From Maribacter cobaltidurans (GTDB lineage: Bacteria; Bacteroidota; Bacteroidia; Flavobacteriales; Flavobacteriaceae), in the NCBI RefSeq assembly GCF_002269385.1, contig NZ_CP022957.1, forward strand, positions 4,393,001-4,457,000: a DNA stretch of 64,000 nucleotides. The letters run 5' to 3'. A program made the translations under genes and the position numbers. The notes beneath the pieces are model-generated. The model was not told the DNA's origin and made no database searches. It saw nothing but the letters and a program-made list of their open reading frames with translations. Shown here piece after piece: positions 35,942 to 45,125 of the stretch; within the stretch, counting starts at the first letter, position 1; the number at the start of each line of letters is the position of its first letter.

Positions 35942-37258
35942 ATGTCTAAAAACAAGCTATCCATATTTTGGTTTAGAAGAGATTTACGGTTAGACGACAA
36001 TGTAGGTTTCTTAGAAGCCCTAAAAGATGACTTTGAAGTACTTCCTATTTTTATTTTTGACGAGAATATTCTTTCCAAACTTCCAAAAAATGATGCGCGA
36101 GTAACCTTCATTTATGAAACGCTACAAAAAATGAGGAATGAACTCCAGAATGAGTGGAACAGTTCCTTGGCCATATATCATGGAACACCGGAAAAAATCT
36201 TTAAAGAACTAATTGAAACCCACGAAATCGCCTCAGTATTCACCAACAGGGATTATGAACCTTATGCAAGAAACCGAGATAAGGAAATTGGGGATTTGTT
36301 GGAAAAAAATAATATAACGTTCAAGACTTTTAAAGATCAGGTCATTTTTGAAAAGTCAGAGGTTGTGAAGGAAGATGGAGATCCATATGTGGTTTATACA
36401 CCCTACAAAAACAAATGGAAGGAAACCTTTGACCCTGAAAAGCATTTGGACATACATTACACCCATTCCTATATGGGGAACCTTATAGAAAATACACGAT
36501 TGCCCAATCTTTCGCTGAGTGATTTCGGATTTGAAAAATCGGAAATTTCCGTTCCTTATTATACCGTTACCCCAACCTTGATCAATAACTATGAGGATAC
36601 TAGAAATTTTCCTGCCAAGGAGAATGGCACTTCCAGATTAGGCCCGCATTTGAGATTCGGTACGGCATCGGTTCGAAAAATGATGAAAAAGGCCATTAAC
36701 GAGGAAAATGAAGTTTTCTGGAGCGAACTGATTTGGCGCGAGTTTTTTATGCAAATCCTTTGGCACTTTCCACATACCAAGGACAAGGCCTTTAAACCTA
36801 AATATGACCGTATCGAGTGGCGCAATAATGAAGAGGAATTTGAAAAGTGGAAAAACGGAAAAACAGGTTATGCTTTGGTCGATGCCGGTATGCGAGAACT
36901 GAATACCACTGGTTATATGCACAATAGGGTGCGAATGCTAACGGCAAGTTTCCTTTGTAAACATCTACTTATAGATTGGCGTTGGGGTGAAGCCTATTTT
37001 GCCGAAAAGCTATTGGATTATGATATGAGTGCCAATGTGGGCAACTGGCAATGGGCGGCAGGCAGCGGCGTAGATGCGGCACCCTATTTTAGAATATTCA
37101 ATCCTATGACGCAAGTCGACAAATTTGACAAACAAAAGGAATACATCAATAAGTGGGTTCCGGAATTACAGGAACTCACCTACCCGGACAAAATGGTAGA
37201 TCATAAAAAAGCCCGGGAACGTTGTTTGGAAACCTATAAAGGGACTCTGAACAATTGA
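35942..37258 (+). CDS. phrB: Deoxyribodipyrimidine photolyase (cryptochrome/photolyase family)
   Basis: 438 residues. N-terminal antenna-binding Rossmann domain opens with FWFRRDLRLDDN; the C-terminal FAD-binding helical domain has GTSRLGPHLRFGT, WSELIWREF and the conserved WQWAAGSGVDAAPYFRIFNP segment. Uses blue light to split cyclobutane pyrimidine dimers. The ATG abuts the stop of the SDR gene, so it depends on the promoter at 34715-34743 and may be light-controlled. Ends four bases from the convergent lipoprotein gene. Confidence 0.93.
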   Translation: MSKNKLSIFWFRRDLRLDDNVGFLEALKDDFEVLPIFIFDENILSKLPKNDARVTFIYETLQKMRNELQNEWNSSLAIYHGTPEKIFKELIETHEIASVFTNRDYEPYARNRDKEIGDLLEKNNITFKTFKDQVIFEKSEVVKEDGDPYVVYTPYKNKWKETFDPEKHLDIHYTHSYMGNLIENTRLPNLSLSDFGFEKSEISVPYYTVTPTLINNYEDTRNFPAKENGTSRLGPHLRFGTASVRKMMKKAINEENEVFWSELIWREFFMQILWHFPHTKDKAFKPKYDRIEWRNNEEEFEKWKNGKTGYALVDAGMRELNTTGYMHNRVRMLTASFLCKHLLIDWRWGEAYFAEKLLDYDMSANVGNWQWAAGSGVDAAPYFRIFNPMTQVDKFDKQKEYINKWVPELQELTYPDKMVDHKKARERCLETYKGTLNN

Positions 37259-37262
37259 TGGA

Positions 37263-38321
37263 TTATCTGGAAAGCTGGTCAAAAGTGGCTTCCAATTGCT
37301 GTTGTTGTGCAATTCTGCGCTTTAAAATGTTTACGTAGGTCAAAGCCAATCTTGTTTCATAATCGGAATATGAAGCTGAAGCAAACTCCAACGCCTTCTG
37401 TAAATCACCGTTTATCTCATTGATAATGGCCATATTGTAATGCGCCCTTCCCGCTACTTTCATTTTTTGGTTGTCAAGTTCTGTAGCCCATAAATCGGCG
37501 GCTCCGTCCCAATTTCCCGTTCGTGCCCTTCTCATGGCGATTTTAAAGTTATTGGTTCCCCGAACAAAATAATCCCTGGCCACCCTAATATTGGCTGGTC
37601 TGGTCAAAAGTCCGTAATCAACGCCTATATTGCTACTTATTTGCATTACTCCTTCTTTTCTACCGGCTATGGCCTCGAATGCCTTAGCGGGATTTATACC
37701 TTCACCTACAGAAGTTAAATAATCATTGTACCTATATTCATCCAATACGGTTTTTGAATGGGGGTCATACACCCTCCAACCATTTTTAATTACCGTATTC
37801 AAGGTTAACCTATGCCCGGGAATTGCGACATTGATACCAATGTTATTGGGTATGCTCACCGTTGTCAGCTCATAGCTTGGTGCAGTATCCGTATCATAAA
37901 ATTCAAGTGAAAATAAGATATCTACATCATTGCTTTCACATATTTCCTGAACTAATTCTGAGGGAAGAGCTGCTGGAAACACGCCCAAACCCTTTCTTTG
38001 GGCCTCAACATCATCAATTATTTTTACGATTTCAAATCTACCGTCCCTACTTAATTCGTCCAAAAGTCCATTCAGTGCAAATTTTGCTCCCTCCTTATCC
38101 AAGTTCAATCCTTCAAGAGAAAGTATTTTATCCAACTTATCCAATTTGTTATTCTCTTCAGAAGGAATACTACGGTCAATGATACCTATTTTGGTAACAT
38201 TTGCAGGAATCGCAATTCTAGGAGGTGTAGTGACCCCCATGGTCAACCTGTTTGTTGAACTACACGAAAGATTGAATAAAATAATGGTTGATAACAAGAA
38301 TAATAGACTGGACTTTCTCAT
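37263..38321 (-). CDS. Putative lipoprotein, possibly DUF6340 family
   Basis: 352 residues. Lipoprotein signal with LSCSS (Cys20). The mature part begins with a beta-alpha segment (TKIGIIDRSIPS), continues with a stretch that looks like a CsgG/TolB-type nucleotide-free fold, and ends with TPR-like helices (WDGAADLWATEL, AHYNMAIINEIN, QKALEFASASY). I recall such Bacteroidota lipoproteins as DUF6340, but that name is from memory. Likely on the periplasmic side of a membrane. No enzyme motif seen. Confidence 0.75.
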   Translation of the reverse strand: MRKSSLLFLLSTIILFNLSCSSTNRLTMGVTTPPRIAIPANVTKIGIIDRSIPSEENNKLDKLDKILSLEGLNLDKEGAKFALNGLLDELSRDGRFEIVKIIDDVEAQRKGLGVFPAALPSELVQEICESNDVDILFSLEFYDTDTAPSYELTTVSIPNNIGINVAIPGHRLTLNTVIKNGWRVYDPHSKTVLDEYRYNDYLTSVGEGINPAKAFEAIAGRKEGVMQISSNIGVDYGLLTRPANIRVARDYFVRGTNNFKIAMRRARTGNWDGAADLWATELDNQKMKVAGRAHYNMAIINEINGDLQKALEFASASYSDYETRLALTYVNILKRRIAQQQQLEATFDQLSR

Positions 38322-38558
38322 AATTTTAGTTTTGGGACCTAATGGACTGATATATAACGAAAAACCATGCCAATAATTATATTTTCCAGTTGGAAAGAAA
38401 AAAATACATTTCCTTTTCTACTCATAAATTTGCGGAAATCACATTCCATATAACTTTAATAAAAATGTATAAAAGCCTATATTTACTGAACATGGGAAAG
38501 CACTATGCTTTCGTGTATCTTAATCTAATGTAAGACCTAACCAAATAACCCAATTAAA

Positions 38559-39986
38559 ATGAAAAAACTTCTTTTTCTGGCTTTAAGTTTTTCTTTTGTG
38601 ATCAGCCTTCACAGTCAAAAAATGAGCAAAAACAAAAAGTCCGTCATTGCCTCTATTGAAAACCATAAAGAACAACTCATTAAAATAAGTGACTCTATAT
38701 GGGCACTTGCAGAAACAGCTTTTGATGAAACGGAATCCTCGAGAATCTTGGCAGACTATGCCGAAAAGAATGGCTTAAACGTCACTAGGGGTGTTGCAGA
38801 CATTCCAACTGCATTTACAGCAACCTATGGTTCAGGAAAACCGGTTATCAGTATATTAGGTGAGTTTGATGCGCTCCCTGGAATTTCACAAAAGGCAACT
38901 CCTGAAAAATCACCTTTAAAAGAAGGTGCTGCTGGCCATGGTTGTGGTCATAATATGTTCGGTACGGCAAGTCTTGGTGCCGCTATTGCCATAAAGGAAT
39001 TAATGGATGAGGGTAAAATTAAGGGAACCGTGAAATTTTTGGGTACACCGGCCGAAGAAAAATACTTTGCAAAAGTTTGGATGGTGGAAGCCGGTCTTTG
39101 GGACGATGTTGACGTGAATGTGAGTTGGCATCCATCCGCCGGGATCGAGGCCGATGTACAAACAGGACTTTCCCTAATCGATTTTATCGTGGAATTCTAT
39201 GGACAGACTGCACATGCATCCGCTGATCCTTGGAACGGAAGAAGTGCTTCCGATGCCTTGGAACTATATACCACAGGAATTAATTATTATAGGGAACACA
39301 TACTTCCTACATCCAGAATACATTATCATATACAGGATGGTGGTCAAGTAGTTAACGTTGTTCCAGATTATGCCAAATTATGGGTAAGGGTTCGGGATCC
39401 AAAAAGATCCAAGATGTTACCTACCTATGAACGTGTTAAGGCCATGGCCGAAGGCGCTGCTATTATGGCCAATGTCGATTACAAAATATCCTTGGTGTCC
39501 GGTATCTACGAAACCTTGGTCAATAGAAAGGGTGGTGAAATCATGCAATCGAATCTTGAACTTTTAGGTCCTATTAGTTACACGGATGAGGAGGAAGCTT
39601 TTGGTAGGGCCATTCAAAAGGCAACTGGAAAACCGGAAGTAGGTATGGACGGTAAAATACATCCATTGAAGGAAACCGAGGAGAATCCGGGTGGAGGATC
39701 TACGGATGTTGGCGATGTAAGCTGGAACGTTCCTAATATAAATTTGGGCGTTACCGTTGCTCCTAAAGATACTCCATGGCACTCTTGGGCCGTAGTTGCC
39801 TGCGGAGGAATGTCCATAGGGCACAAGGGAATGGTCTACGCTGCCAAGGCTATGGGCATGACCATGCTTGACCTTTTTGAAAATCCAAAAATGGTAGAAG
39901 AGGTTAAGTCCGAGTTTAAGACCAGAAAAGGTGATGAAGTCTATGAGCCAATGATCGATGGTCCTCCTCCAATCGGTAAAAATTAA
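38559..39986 (+). CDS. Exported M20 family amidohydrolase (AbgB-like)
   Basis: 475 residues with a Sec signal (cleavage near LHSQ). M20D-type metallopeptidase: GHGCGHNMFG holds metal-binding Cys/His, GTPAEEK the catalytic and metal-binding Glu pair, TAHAS the lid-domain His, and GGGSTDVGDVSW a further ligand region. The closest known relatives split p-aminobenzoyl-glutamate or N-acyl amino acids. Export is unusual for AbgB but common in Bacteroidota. The small gene at 39999 follows after 12 bases. Confidence 0.9.
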   Translation: MKKLLFLALSFSFVISLHSQKMSKNKKSVIASIENHKEQLIKISDSIWALAETAFDETESSRILADYAEKNGLNVTRGVADIPTAFTATYGSGKPVISILGEFDALPGISQKATPEKSPLKEGAAGHGCGHNMFGTASLGAAIAIKELMDEGKIKGTVKFLGTPAEEKYFAKVWMVEAGLWDDVDVNVSWHPSAGIEADVQTGLSLIDFIVEFYGQTAHASADPWNGRSASDALELYTTGINYYREHILPTSRIHYHIQDGGQVVNVVPDYAKLWVRVRDPKRSKMLPTYERVKAMAEGAAIMANVDYKISLVSGIYETLVNRKGGEIMQSNLELLGPISYTDEEEAFGRAIQKATGKPEVGMDGKIHPLKETEENPGGGSTDVGDVSWNVPNINLGVTVAPKDTPWHSWAVVACGGMSIGHKGMVYAAKAMGMTMLDLFENPKMVEEVKSEFKTRKGDEVYEPMIDGPPPIGKN

Positions 39987-39998
39987 AACAACCTATTT

Positions 39999-40157
39999 TT
40001 GTTCGGATTGTTCAAGAAAAAAACAGAAAAAGAAAAATTAACATATCAAAAGCTAATGAAGGAGGCTTTTGAATTATCTAAATCCAATAGAAGAGCAAGT
40101 GATGAAAAATATGCCGAAGCCGATGAGTTACAAAAACGAATGGACGCACTTGACTAG
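39999..40157 (+). CDS. Lacal_2735-like small protein (52 residues)
   Basis: TTG start at 39999, 52 codons, stop at 40155-40157. The peptide begins MFGLFKKKTEKEKL and ends with DEKYAEADELQKRMD, a pattern I recall from the flavobacterial Lacal_2735 family: a basic, hydrophobic N-terminus followed by a charged helix. Function unknown. It lies between the M20 hydrolase and the VOC gene in a different frame from the latter, and its presence sets the likely start of the VOC gene. Confidence 0.72.
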   Translation: MFGLFKKKTEKEKLTYQKLMKEAFELSKSNRRASDEKYAEADELQKRMDALD

Positions 40158-40623
40158 TGTAGGACGGCTAACAGTGATAATCCTAATTTTCCTTTTCGCA
40201 CACTTGAACCTTAAGGCACAGGAAAGTAGCGGTCCCAACTTTGATTTTAAATATGACCATTATTCTCTAATTGTAAAGGATTTGGAAAAAACGGGAGAAT
40301 TTTACAAAGAAATCCTTAGGCTTAAGGAAACACCACATCCATCCGCTACTAGTGGGTTTAGGTGGTTTATCATCAACGGAAATTCCCAATTGCATTTGAT
40401 TGGCAAGGACAGCGTAGCCATGAAGCACAGCAAGAGTGTACATTTATGTTTGGCCACCCAAAAACTGGATGAATTCATTGCATATCTGGAAGAAAAGAAA
40501 GTACCCTATTCGGACTGGCCGGGCAAACCAAATGCGGTAACGCTAAGAGCAGATGGAGTAAGGCAGATTTACGTACAAGACCCGGAAAACAATTGGGTGG
40601 AAATCAACACTGCAGAGCATTGA
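40150..40623 (+). CDS. VOC (glyoxalase/bleomycin resistance) family protein, exported
   Basis: About 157 residues from a TTG at 40150, or about 149 from a GTG at 40174; both start just ahead of a signal peptide ending near LKAQE. Longer frames back to 40069 run over the Lacal_2735-like gene and are unlikely. One vicinal-oxygen-chelate domain: YDHYSLIVKDLEKTGEFY at its start, HLCLA in the middle, DPENNWVEIN at the end, giving His and Glu metal ligands. Members bind metal and act on or sequester small molecules; an exported one is less usual. Confidence 0.82.
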   Translation: MTSVGRLTVIILIFLFAHLNLKAQESSGPNFDFKYDHYSLIVKDLEKTGEFYKEILRLKETPHPSATSGFRWFIINGNSQLHLIGKDSVAMKHSKSVHLCLATQKLDEFIAYLEEKKVPYSDWPGKPNAVTLRADGVRQIYVQDPENNWVEINTAEH

Positions 40624-40666
40624 GGATAAGCAAAAGAATTTTTTAAACAATAAAACCATACTATAA

Positions 40667-41071
40667 TTGCTCATCAAAAGTGTTTCGGCAGAAACTACTT
40701 GGCCAATAAGGCATGAAGTTATGTGGCCAGAGCTTCCTATGGATTTTGTTAAACTCGAAAATGATAGCAAAGGGAAGCATTATGCCATTTTTGTCAATGA
40801 TAACATAGTGAGTTGCATTTCGCTTTTTATAGAGGGCGATTCCGCACAATTCAGAAAACTTGCGACAACGCCCCAACACCAAAGAAAAGGTTGTGCTTCT
40901 GCGCTCATTAATCATGTCAAAATGGTTTGTTATCAAGATAATATTAAAAGATTATGGTGCAATGCTAGGGTTGACAAGGCTAATTTTTATGAAAATTTTG
41001 GAATGGCCAAAACAAACAAATTCTTTACAAAGGCAGGTCTAGAATTTGTAATCATGGAAGGCATTTTGTAA
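40667..41071 (+). CDS. GNAT family N-acetyltransferase
   Basis: 134 residues with a TTG start at 40667; no nearby ATG fits the fold. The acetyl-CoA binding motif is visible as KLATTPQHQRKGCASAL (R/QxxGxG/A type), followed by the C-terminal FYENFGMAKTN. Cytoplasmic acetyltransferase; substrate unknown. Separated by 43 bases from the VOC gene and probably transcribed with it. Confidence 0.87.
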   Translation: MLIKSVSAETTWPIRHEVMWPELPMDFVKLENDSKGKHYAIFVNDNIVSCISLFIEGDSAQFRKLATTPQHQRKGCASALINHVKMVCYQDNIKRLWCNARVDKANFYENFGMAKTNKFFTKAGLEFVIMEGIL

Positions 41072-41125
41072 AAATGCTGGGCTGCCGTAATTTTAAACTT
41101 GCTTAGCAACTAATAATTCAAATAG

Positions 41126-42127
41126 ATGAATACTTATATATTAAGAAAATTTCCTCTTGGTTTTCAATGGCAAACCCAGGATCCTTTTTTGTTCTGTGTG
41201 CACCACTTGGACCATTTTCCAAAAGGTACTGCCGATTTAGGTCCAGACCCTGATTTGTTAAAGGGTAAGCCTTTAGGAAGTGACTTCGATCCAAATCAAG
41301 ATTGGCGTATGTATCATGGACAGACCATACCTGGCTTTCCCGCACATCCGCATGTCGGTTTCGAAACGGTAACCGTTGTTAACCAAGGTTTTTGTGATCA
41401 TTCAGATTCTTTAGGGGCCGCAGGGCGTTTTGGCCTGGGCGACACGCAATGGATGACAGCAGGTAGTGGTGTCCAGCATTCCGAAATGTTTCCACTTTTG
41501 AATTCAGAAAAAGAAAATACGTTGGAACTATTTCAAATTTGGTTGAATCTACCCAAAAAATCCAAATTTGCCGACCCATACTTTAAGATGCTATGGCATG
41601 AGGATATACCGGTATTGGAAATGGAAAGTGCTACTGTCACTGTGATCGCAGGAAATTTCAAGGATACTTTAGCCCTCGCACCGCCACCTGACTCATGGGC
41701 ATCAGAACCAGCAAACAAGGTAGCCATTTGGAGTATCACTATTAAAGCCAACGGAGAAATACGTCTTCCTAAATCTGAAAAAGGTATCAATCGAAGTATT
41801 TATTTTTACGAAGGTGACTCCATTACCATAGATTCGGAAAAAATCCTTGCAAATTTTGGAATCGATGTAGATTCCACAGCGGATATTACCATAAAGGCCG
41901 GGTCTGAACAAGCAAAAATTCTAGTGTTGCAGGGTGCTCCCATAAATGAGCCCGTTGCTCAACAGGGTCCTTTTGTTATGACGAACAGGGAAGAACTGCA
42001 AAAAGCATTTTCACAATTTAGGTTGACTCAATTTGGAGGTTGGCCATGGCAATATCCTGATAATGTACACCCTGCTGAAAAAGGCCGATTTGCAAAATAT
42101 CCCGATGGTACCCTTGTGGAAAAATAA
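41126..42127 (+). CDS. Pirin family protein
   Basis: 333 residues, bicupin of the pirin type. The N-terminal cupin carries metal-binding His and Glu in FPAHPHVGFETVT and GSGVQHSEM. Pirins in bacteria have been linked to quercetinase activity and redox sensing; which applies here cannot be told. The C-terminal part lacks strong metal ligands, as usual. Ends six bases before the convergent murA stop. Confidence 0.9.
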   Translation: MNTYILRKFPLGFQWQTQDPFLFCVHHLDHFPKGTADLGPDPDLLKGKPLGSDFDPNQDWRMYHGQTIPGFPAHPHVGFETVTVVNQGFCDHSDSLGAAGRFGLGDTQWMTAGSGVQHSEMFPLLNSEKENTLELFQIWLNLPKKSKFADPYFKMLWHEDIPVLEMESATVTVIAGNFKDTLALAPPPDSWASEPANKVAIWSITIKANGEIRLPKSEKGINRSIYFYEGDSITIDSEKILANFGIDVDSTADITIKAGSEQAKILVLQGAPINEPVAQQGPFVMTNREELQKAFSQFRLTQFGGWPWQYPDNVHPAEKGRFAKYPDGTLVEK

Positions 42128-42133
42128 ACAGGG

Positions 42134-43441
42134 TTAAACCCTATCGATTTTTGCCCCAATGGCCCTTAACCTAACATCTATATCTTCGTACCCTCTATCG
42201 ATTTGTTCGATATTGTGAATAGTAGATGTTCCTTTAGCCGAAAGTGCAGCAATCAATAGAGAAACACCTGCCCTAATATCGGGTGAGGTCATTGTTGTAG
42301 CTTTCAGTGTCGACTTAAAATCATGCCCAATGATTGCCGCCCGATGAGGGTCACAAAGAATAATTTTAGATCCCATATCCAATAGCTTGTCCACAAAAAA
42401 CAATCGGCTTTCGAACATTTTCTGATGAATGATCAGCTCACCTTTTGCCTGGGTTGCAACAACAAGTATTATACTTAAAAGATCTGGTGTTAATCCTGGC
42501 CAAGGAGCATCGGCAATGGTCAAAATAGAGCCGTCGATATAATTTTGAATTTCATATCCGTCTTTGTGTTCGGGTATGTAAATATCATCTCCCCTACGCT
42601 CTAGTTGAATACCCAATTTTTTAAATGTCGTTGGAATCTGACCAAGATCGTCCCAGCTTACATTCTTAATGGTCAATTCACTTTTCGTCATGGCGGCTAG
42701 TCCGATCCAGCTCCCAATTTCAATCATATCGGGTAGCATGGTATGTTCTGTACCACCCAGAGAATCTACACCTTCAATTTCCAACAAATTGGAACCCACA
42801 CCTGTAATTTTGGCACCCATTCTGTTCAGCATTTTACATAATTGCTGTAAATAGGGTTCGCAGGCAGCATTATAAATTGTTGTTTGGCCTTTTGCCAATA
42901 CCGCCGCCATAAGAATATTGGCAGTTCCGGTAACCGAAGCTTCATCGAGCAACATGTAGGTACCTTTGAGCTCTTTCGCCTCTACCCCATAGAAATATTC
43001 TTCCCTATTATATCTGAATTTGGCACCTAATTTTATGAACCCCTCAAAATGCGTGTCCAGCCGTCTTCTTCCAATCTTATCTCCTCCAGGTTTGGGAATA
43101 TATCCCTTCCCAAAACGAGCCAATAACGGACCTACCAACATAATTGAGCCCCTAAGACCTCTACCGTCCTGTTTAAATTGATCGGATTGTAAATAATCCA
43201 AGTTTATGTCGTCTGACTTAAAAGTATAGGAACCTTTACCTTTCTTTTGAATTTTTACGCCCAAATCCTCCAAGAGGGATATGAGCTTGTTCACATCTAC
43301 AATATCAGGAATATTATGGATGGTTACTTTTTCAGATGTAAGAAGCACCGCACATAAAATTTGCAAAGCTTCATTTTTAGCACCTTGTGGCGTTATTTCA
43401 CCAGATAGTGAATGACCACCTTCTATCTTAAATGTTCCCAT
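42134..43441 (-). CDS. murA: UDP-N-acetylglucosamine 1-carboxyvinyltransferase (MurA)
   Basis: 435 residues, first committed step of peptidoglycan synthesis: transfers enolpyruvate from PEP to UDP-GlcNAc. GAKNEALQIL at the N-terminus and the later inside-out alpha/beta barrel segments are standard. The catalytic loop reads PGGDKIGRRRLD: Asp121 stands where E. coli has Cys115, the target of fosfomycin. Asp variants occur naturally in some bacteria and are active but resist the drug. Followed on the same strand (upstream) by DUF4290 and DUF493 genes; 15 bases to the DUF4290 gene. Confidence 0.95.
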   Translation of the reverse strand: MGTFKIEGGHSLSGEITPQGAKNEALQILCAVLLTSEKVTIHNIPDIVDVNKLISLLEDLGVKIQKKGKGSYTFKSDDINLDYLQSDQFKQDGRGLRGSIMLVGPLLARFGKGYIPKPGGDKIGRRRLDTHFEGFIKLGAKFRYNREEYFYGVEAKELKGTYMLLDEASVTGTANILMAAVLAKGQTTIYNAACEPYLQQLCKMLNRMGAKITGVGSNLLEIEGVDSLGGTEHTMLPDMIEIGSWIGLAAMTKSELTIKNVSWDDLGQIPTTFKKLGIQLERRGDDIYIPEHKDGYEIQNYIDGSILTIADAPWPGLTPDLLSIILVVATQAKGELIIHQKMFESRLFFVDKLLDMGSKIILCDPHRAAIIGHDFKSTLKATTMTSPDIRAGVSLLIAALSAKGTSTIHNIEQIDRGYEDIDVRLRAIGAKIDRV

Positions 43442-43456
43442 TTAGGAAAAGGAAAT

Positions 43457-44107
43457 TTAGTAGCGTTTTTTACCGCGATTATTACTTCGATTCTTTTTAC
43501 CGGAAGAGGACCTTGGAGTTTTTGCAACCCTGTTTTTTAGAAATTGACCACTATCCGTAAGGTTTTCACCTTTGGCGGCCAAATCGATCTCACCATTGCT
43601 AAGCTCATAAAGATGTTTGAAAATTGCGGCATCGTCCACCACTTCCTTATTCCAATTGAGATAGCATTTCTTCATGTGATTTGCTATGGCGTACTCCAAA
43701 CCTGCACGTTTATCCCCTTTTTCCCATTTTACGGCCACATCAATCATTCGTTTGATGTTATTGCCATAAAATCTGTATTTGGGATAATTTTGTGGATAGT
43801 CCAAAGGTTCTGGACGCTTTTGAAGCATTTCCTTGGAAGTAATGGGGAAAGGTGATTCAACGTCCAATTTAAAATCGGACATTATGAACAGTTGATCCCA
43901 TAACTTATGTTGAAAATCAGGAACGTCACGTAGATGGGGCTGTAAATTGCCCATTACACTAATTATCGATTTTGCTATCCTATTGCGTTCCGCAGTGTCT
44001 TCTATGGTTACTGCGTAGTCCACCATTTTTTGAAAATGCCTACCATATTCAGGTATAATCAATTGTGGACGCTCTGTATTGTACTCGAGGTTGTCTACTA
44101 AATCCAA
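43457..44107 (-). CDS. DUF4290 family protein
   Basis: 216 residues. The N-terminal 170 residues match the Bacteroidota-specific DUF4290, recognisable by LEYNTERPQLIIPEYGRH and MVDYAVTIED. The C-terminus is a lysine/arginine/serine-rich basic tail (SSGKKNRSNNRGKKR) suggesting nucleic-acid or ribosome contact. No known function. It precedes murA by 15 bases in the same direction, a recurring arrangement in flavobacteria, so probably co-transcribed. Confidence 0.93.
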   Translation of the reverse strand: MDLVDNLEYNTERPQLIIPEYGRHFQKMVDYAVTIEDTAERNRIAKSIISVMGNLQPHLRDVPDFQHKLWDQLFIMSDFKLDVESPFPITSKEMLQKRPEPLDYPQNYPKYRFYGNNIKRMIDVAVKWEKGDKRAGLEYAIANHMKKCYLNWNKEVVDDAAIFKHLYELSNGEIDLAAKGENLTDSGQFLKNRVAKTPRSSSGKKNRSNNRGKKRY

Positions 44108-44189
44108 ATTGGAAAATTTATCTTAAAATTGTTGAAGAAGTATTCTTTAAACGTCTGCAAATTAATAAAATTATAGGTGAAATACTATT

Positions 44190-44477
44190 TTAAAGGGAGA
44201 TTACCCCCTCTATAGCCCCTACTTCCTTATATTTTGCAATGACTTCGTCTGGATTTTCCAAATTGACCGTAATCGAGACGCTCGTATATTTACCATTTTT
44301 TGACTTTTTGGACTCTATTACCGCTCCCATGTTGTCAAAAATCTTGTGAATACGGTTTATCTTATTCTGGTCGGACAATACTATAAACTTATATAGATAG
44401 TTGGAAGGCCATGAACTGGTAGCCTCTAATTGTTCCTTTAATTTATCATAAAACTCCTCAGAATTCGTTTCCTCCAT
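44190..44477 (-). CDS. DUF493 family (YbeD-like) small protein
   Basis: 95 residues. ACT-like ferredoxin fold typical of DUF493/YbeD: WPSNYLYKFIV at the first strand, later KYTSVSITV and a final GAIEGVISL. Proposed to be a regulatory or allosteric domain, function unproven. Divergent from the ATPase gene at 44565; 82 bases upstream of the DUF4290 gene and likely part of the same run. Confidence 0.9.
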   Translation of the reverse strand: MEETNSEEFYDKLKEQLEATSSWPSNYLYKFIVLSDQNKINRIHKIFDNMGAVIESKKSKNGKYTSVSITVNLENPDEVIAKYKEVGAIEGVISL

Positions 44478-44564
44478 GGCTTTGTTTTTTGCAAAGATAC
44501 ATTGAATTGCCTAGTTTTTTTATACCCATGCTTTCGCTATTTTTGTTATATAAAACCATTTTGT

Positions 44565-45125
44565 TTGGACTTTAAAAGAATTGTTATCACCGGTGCCCCG
44601 GGTACCGGAAAAACGTCCGTCATAAAATCATTGGAAAATGCCGGCTACCATTGTTTCCATGAAATTATACGGACCATGACCCTAGAGGCCAAAAAAAGCC
44701 AGCATCCCGATTCACCTTTGAGCAACCCCATTGATTTTGTGGATGATTCACTGGCATTTAACCGTGCCCTGATTTTAGGTAGATTGGAACAGTTCAAAGA
44801 AGCTTCCCAAATTAGAGAAAAGTTAGTCTTCTATGATCGCGGAACACCGGATGTTCTGGCCTATATGGACTATTTTGGGCAAACCCAACAGCAAGATTTT
44901 AAGGATATATGTGAGAAGAACAAATATTGCCAAGTCTTTATTTTACCTCCTTGGGAGGAAATCTATGAACAGGATAACGAACGATTGGAAAGTTATTCGC
45001 AAGCTGTGGACCTTCACGTACATCTGGAAGAAACGTATTCATCATTGGGCTATTCCCCCATAGAGGTTCCGTTTGGAACAGTTGATGAAAGGCTAGCCTT
45101 CATTCTTAATAAGACCAACATATAG
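44565..45125 (+). CDS. P-loop NTPase (AAA_28-type) family protein
   Basis: About 186 residues from a TTG at 44565, which places the first strand (FKRIVITG) at the N-terminus; a TTG at 44502 would add 21 hydrophobic residues not fitting the fold. Walker A GAPGTGKTS at about residues 9-17; the segment FYDRGTPD suits a Walker-B-like acidic site as in thymidylate-kinase-like ATPases. Probably a nucleotide or small-molecule kinase. The recQ GTG follows the TAG stop with no gap, making an ATPase-recQ-fmt operon. Confidence 0.85.
   Translation: MDFKRIVITGAPGTGKTSVIKSLENAGYHCFHEIIRTMTLEAKKSQHPDSPLSNPIDFVDDSLAFNRALILGRLEQFKEASQIREKLVFYDRGTPDVLAYMDYFGQTQQQDFKDICEKNKYCQVFILPPWEEIYEQDNERLESYSQAVDLHVHLEETYSSLGYSPIEVPFGTVDERLAFILNKTNI

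Noticed and set aside
40069..40149. Upstream extension of the VOC gene
   Set aside because: It covers the Lacal_2735-like gene in another frame and puts nearly 30 residues before a signal peptide.
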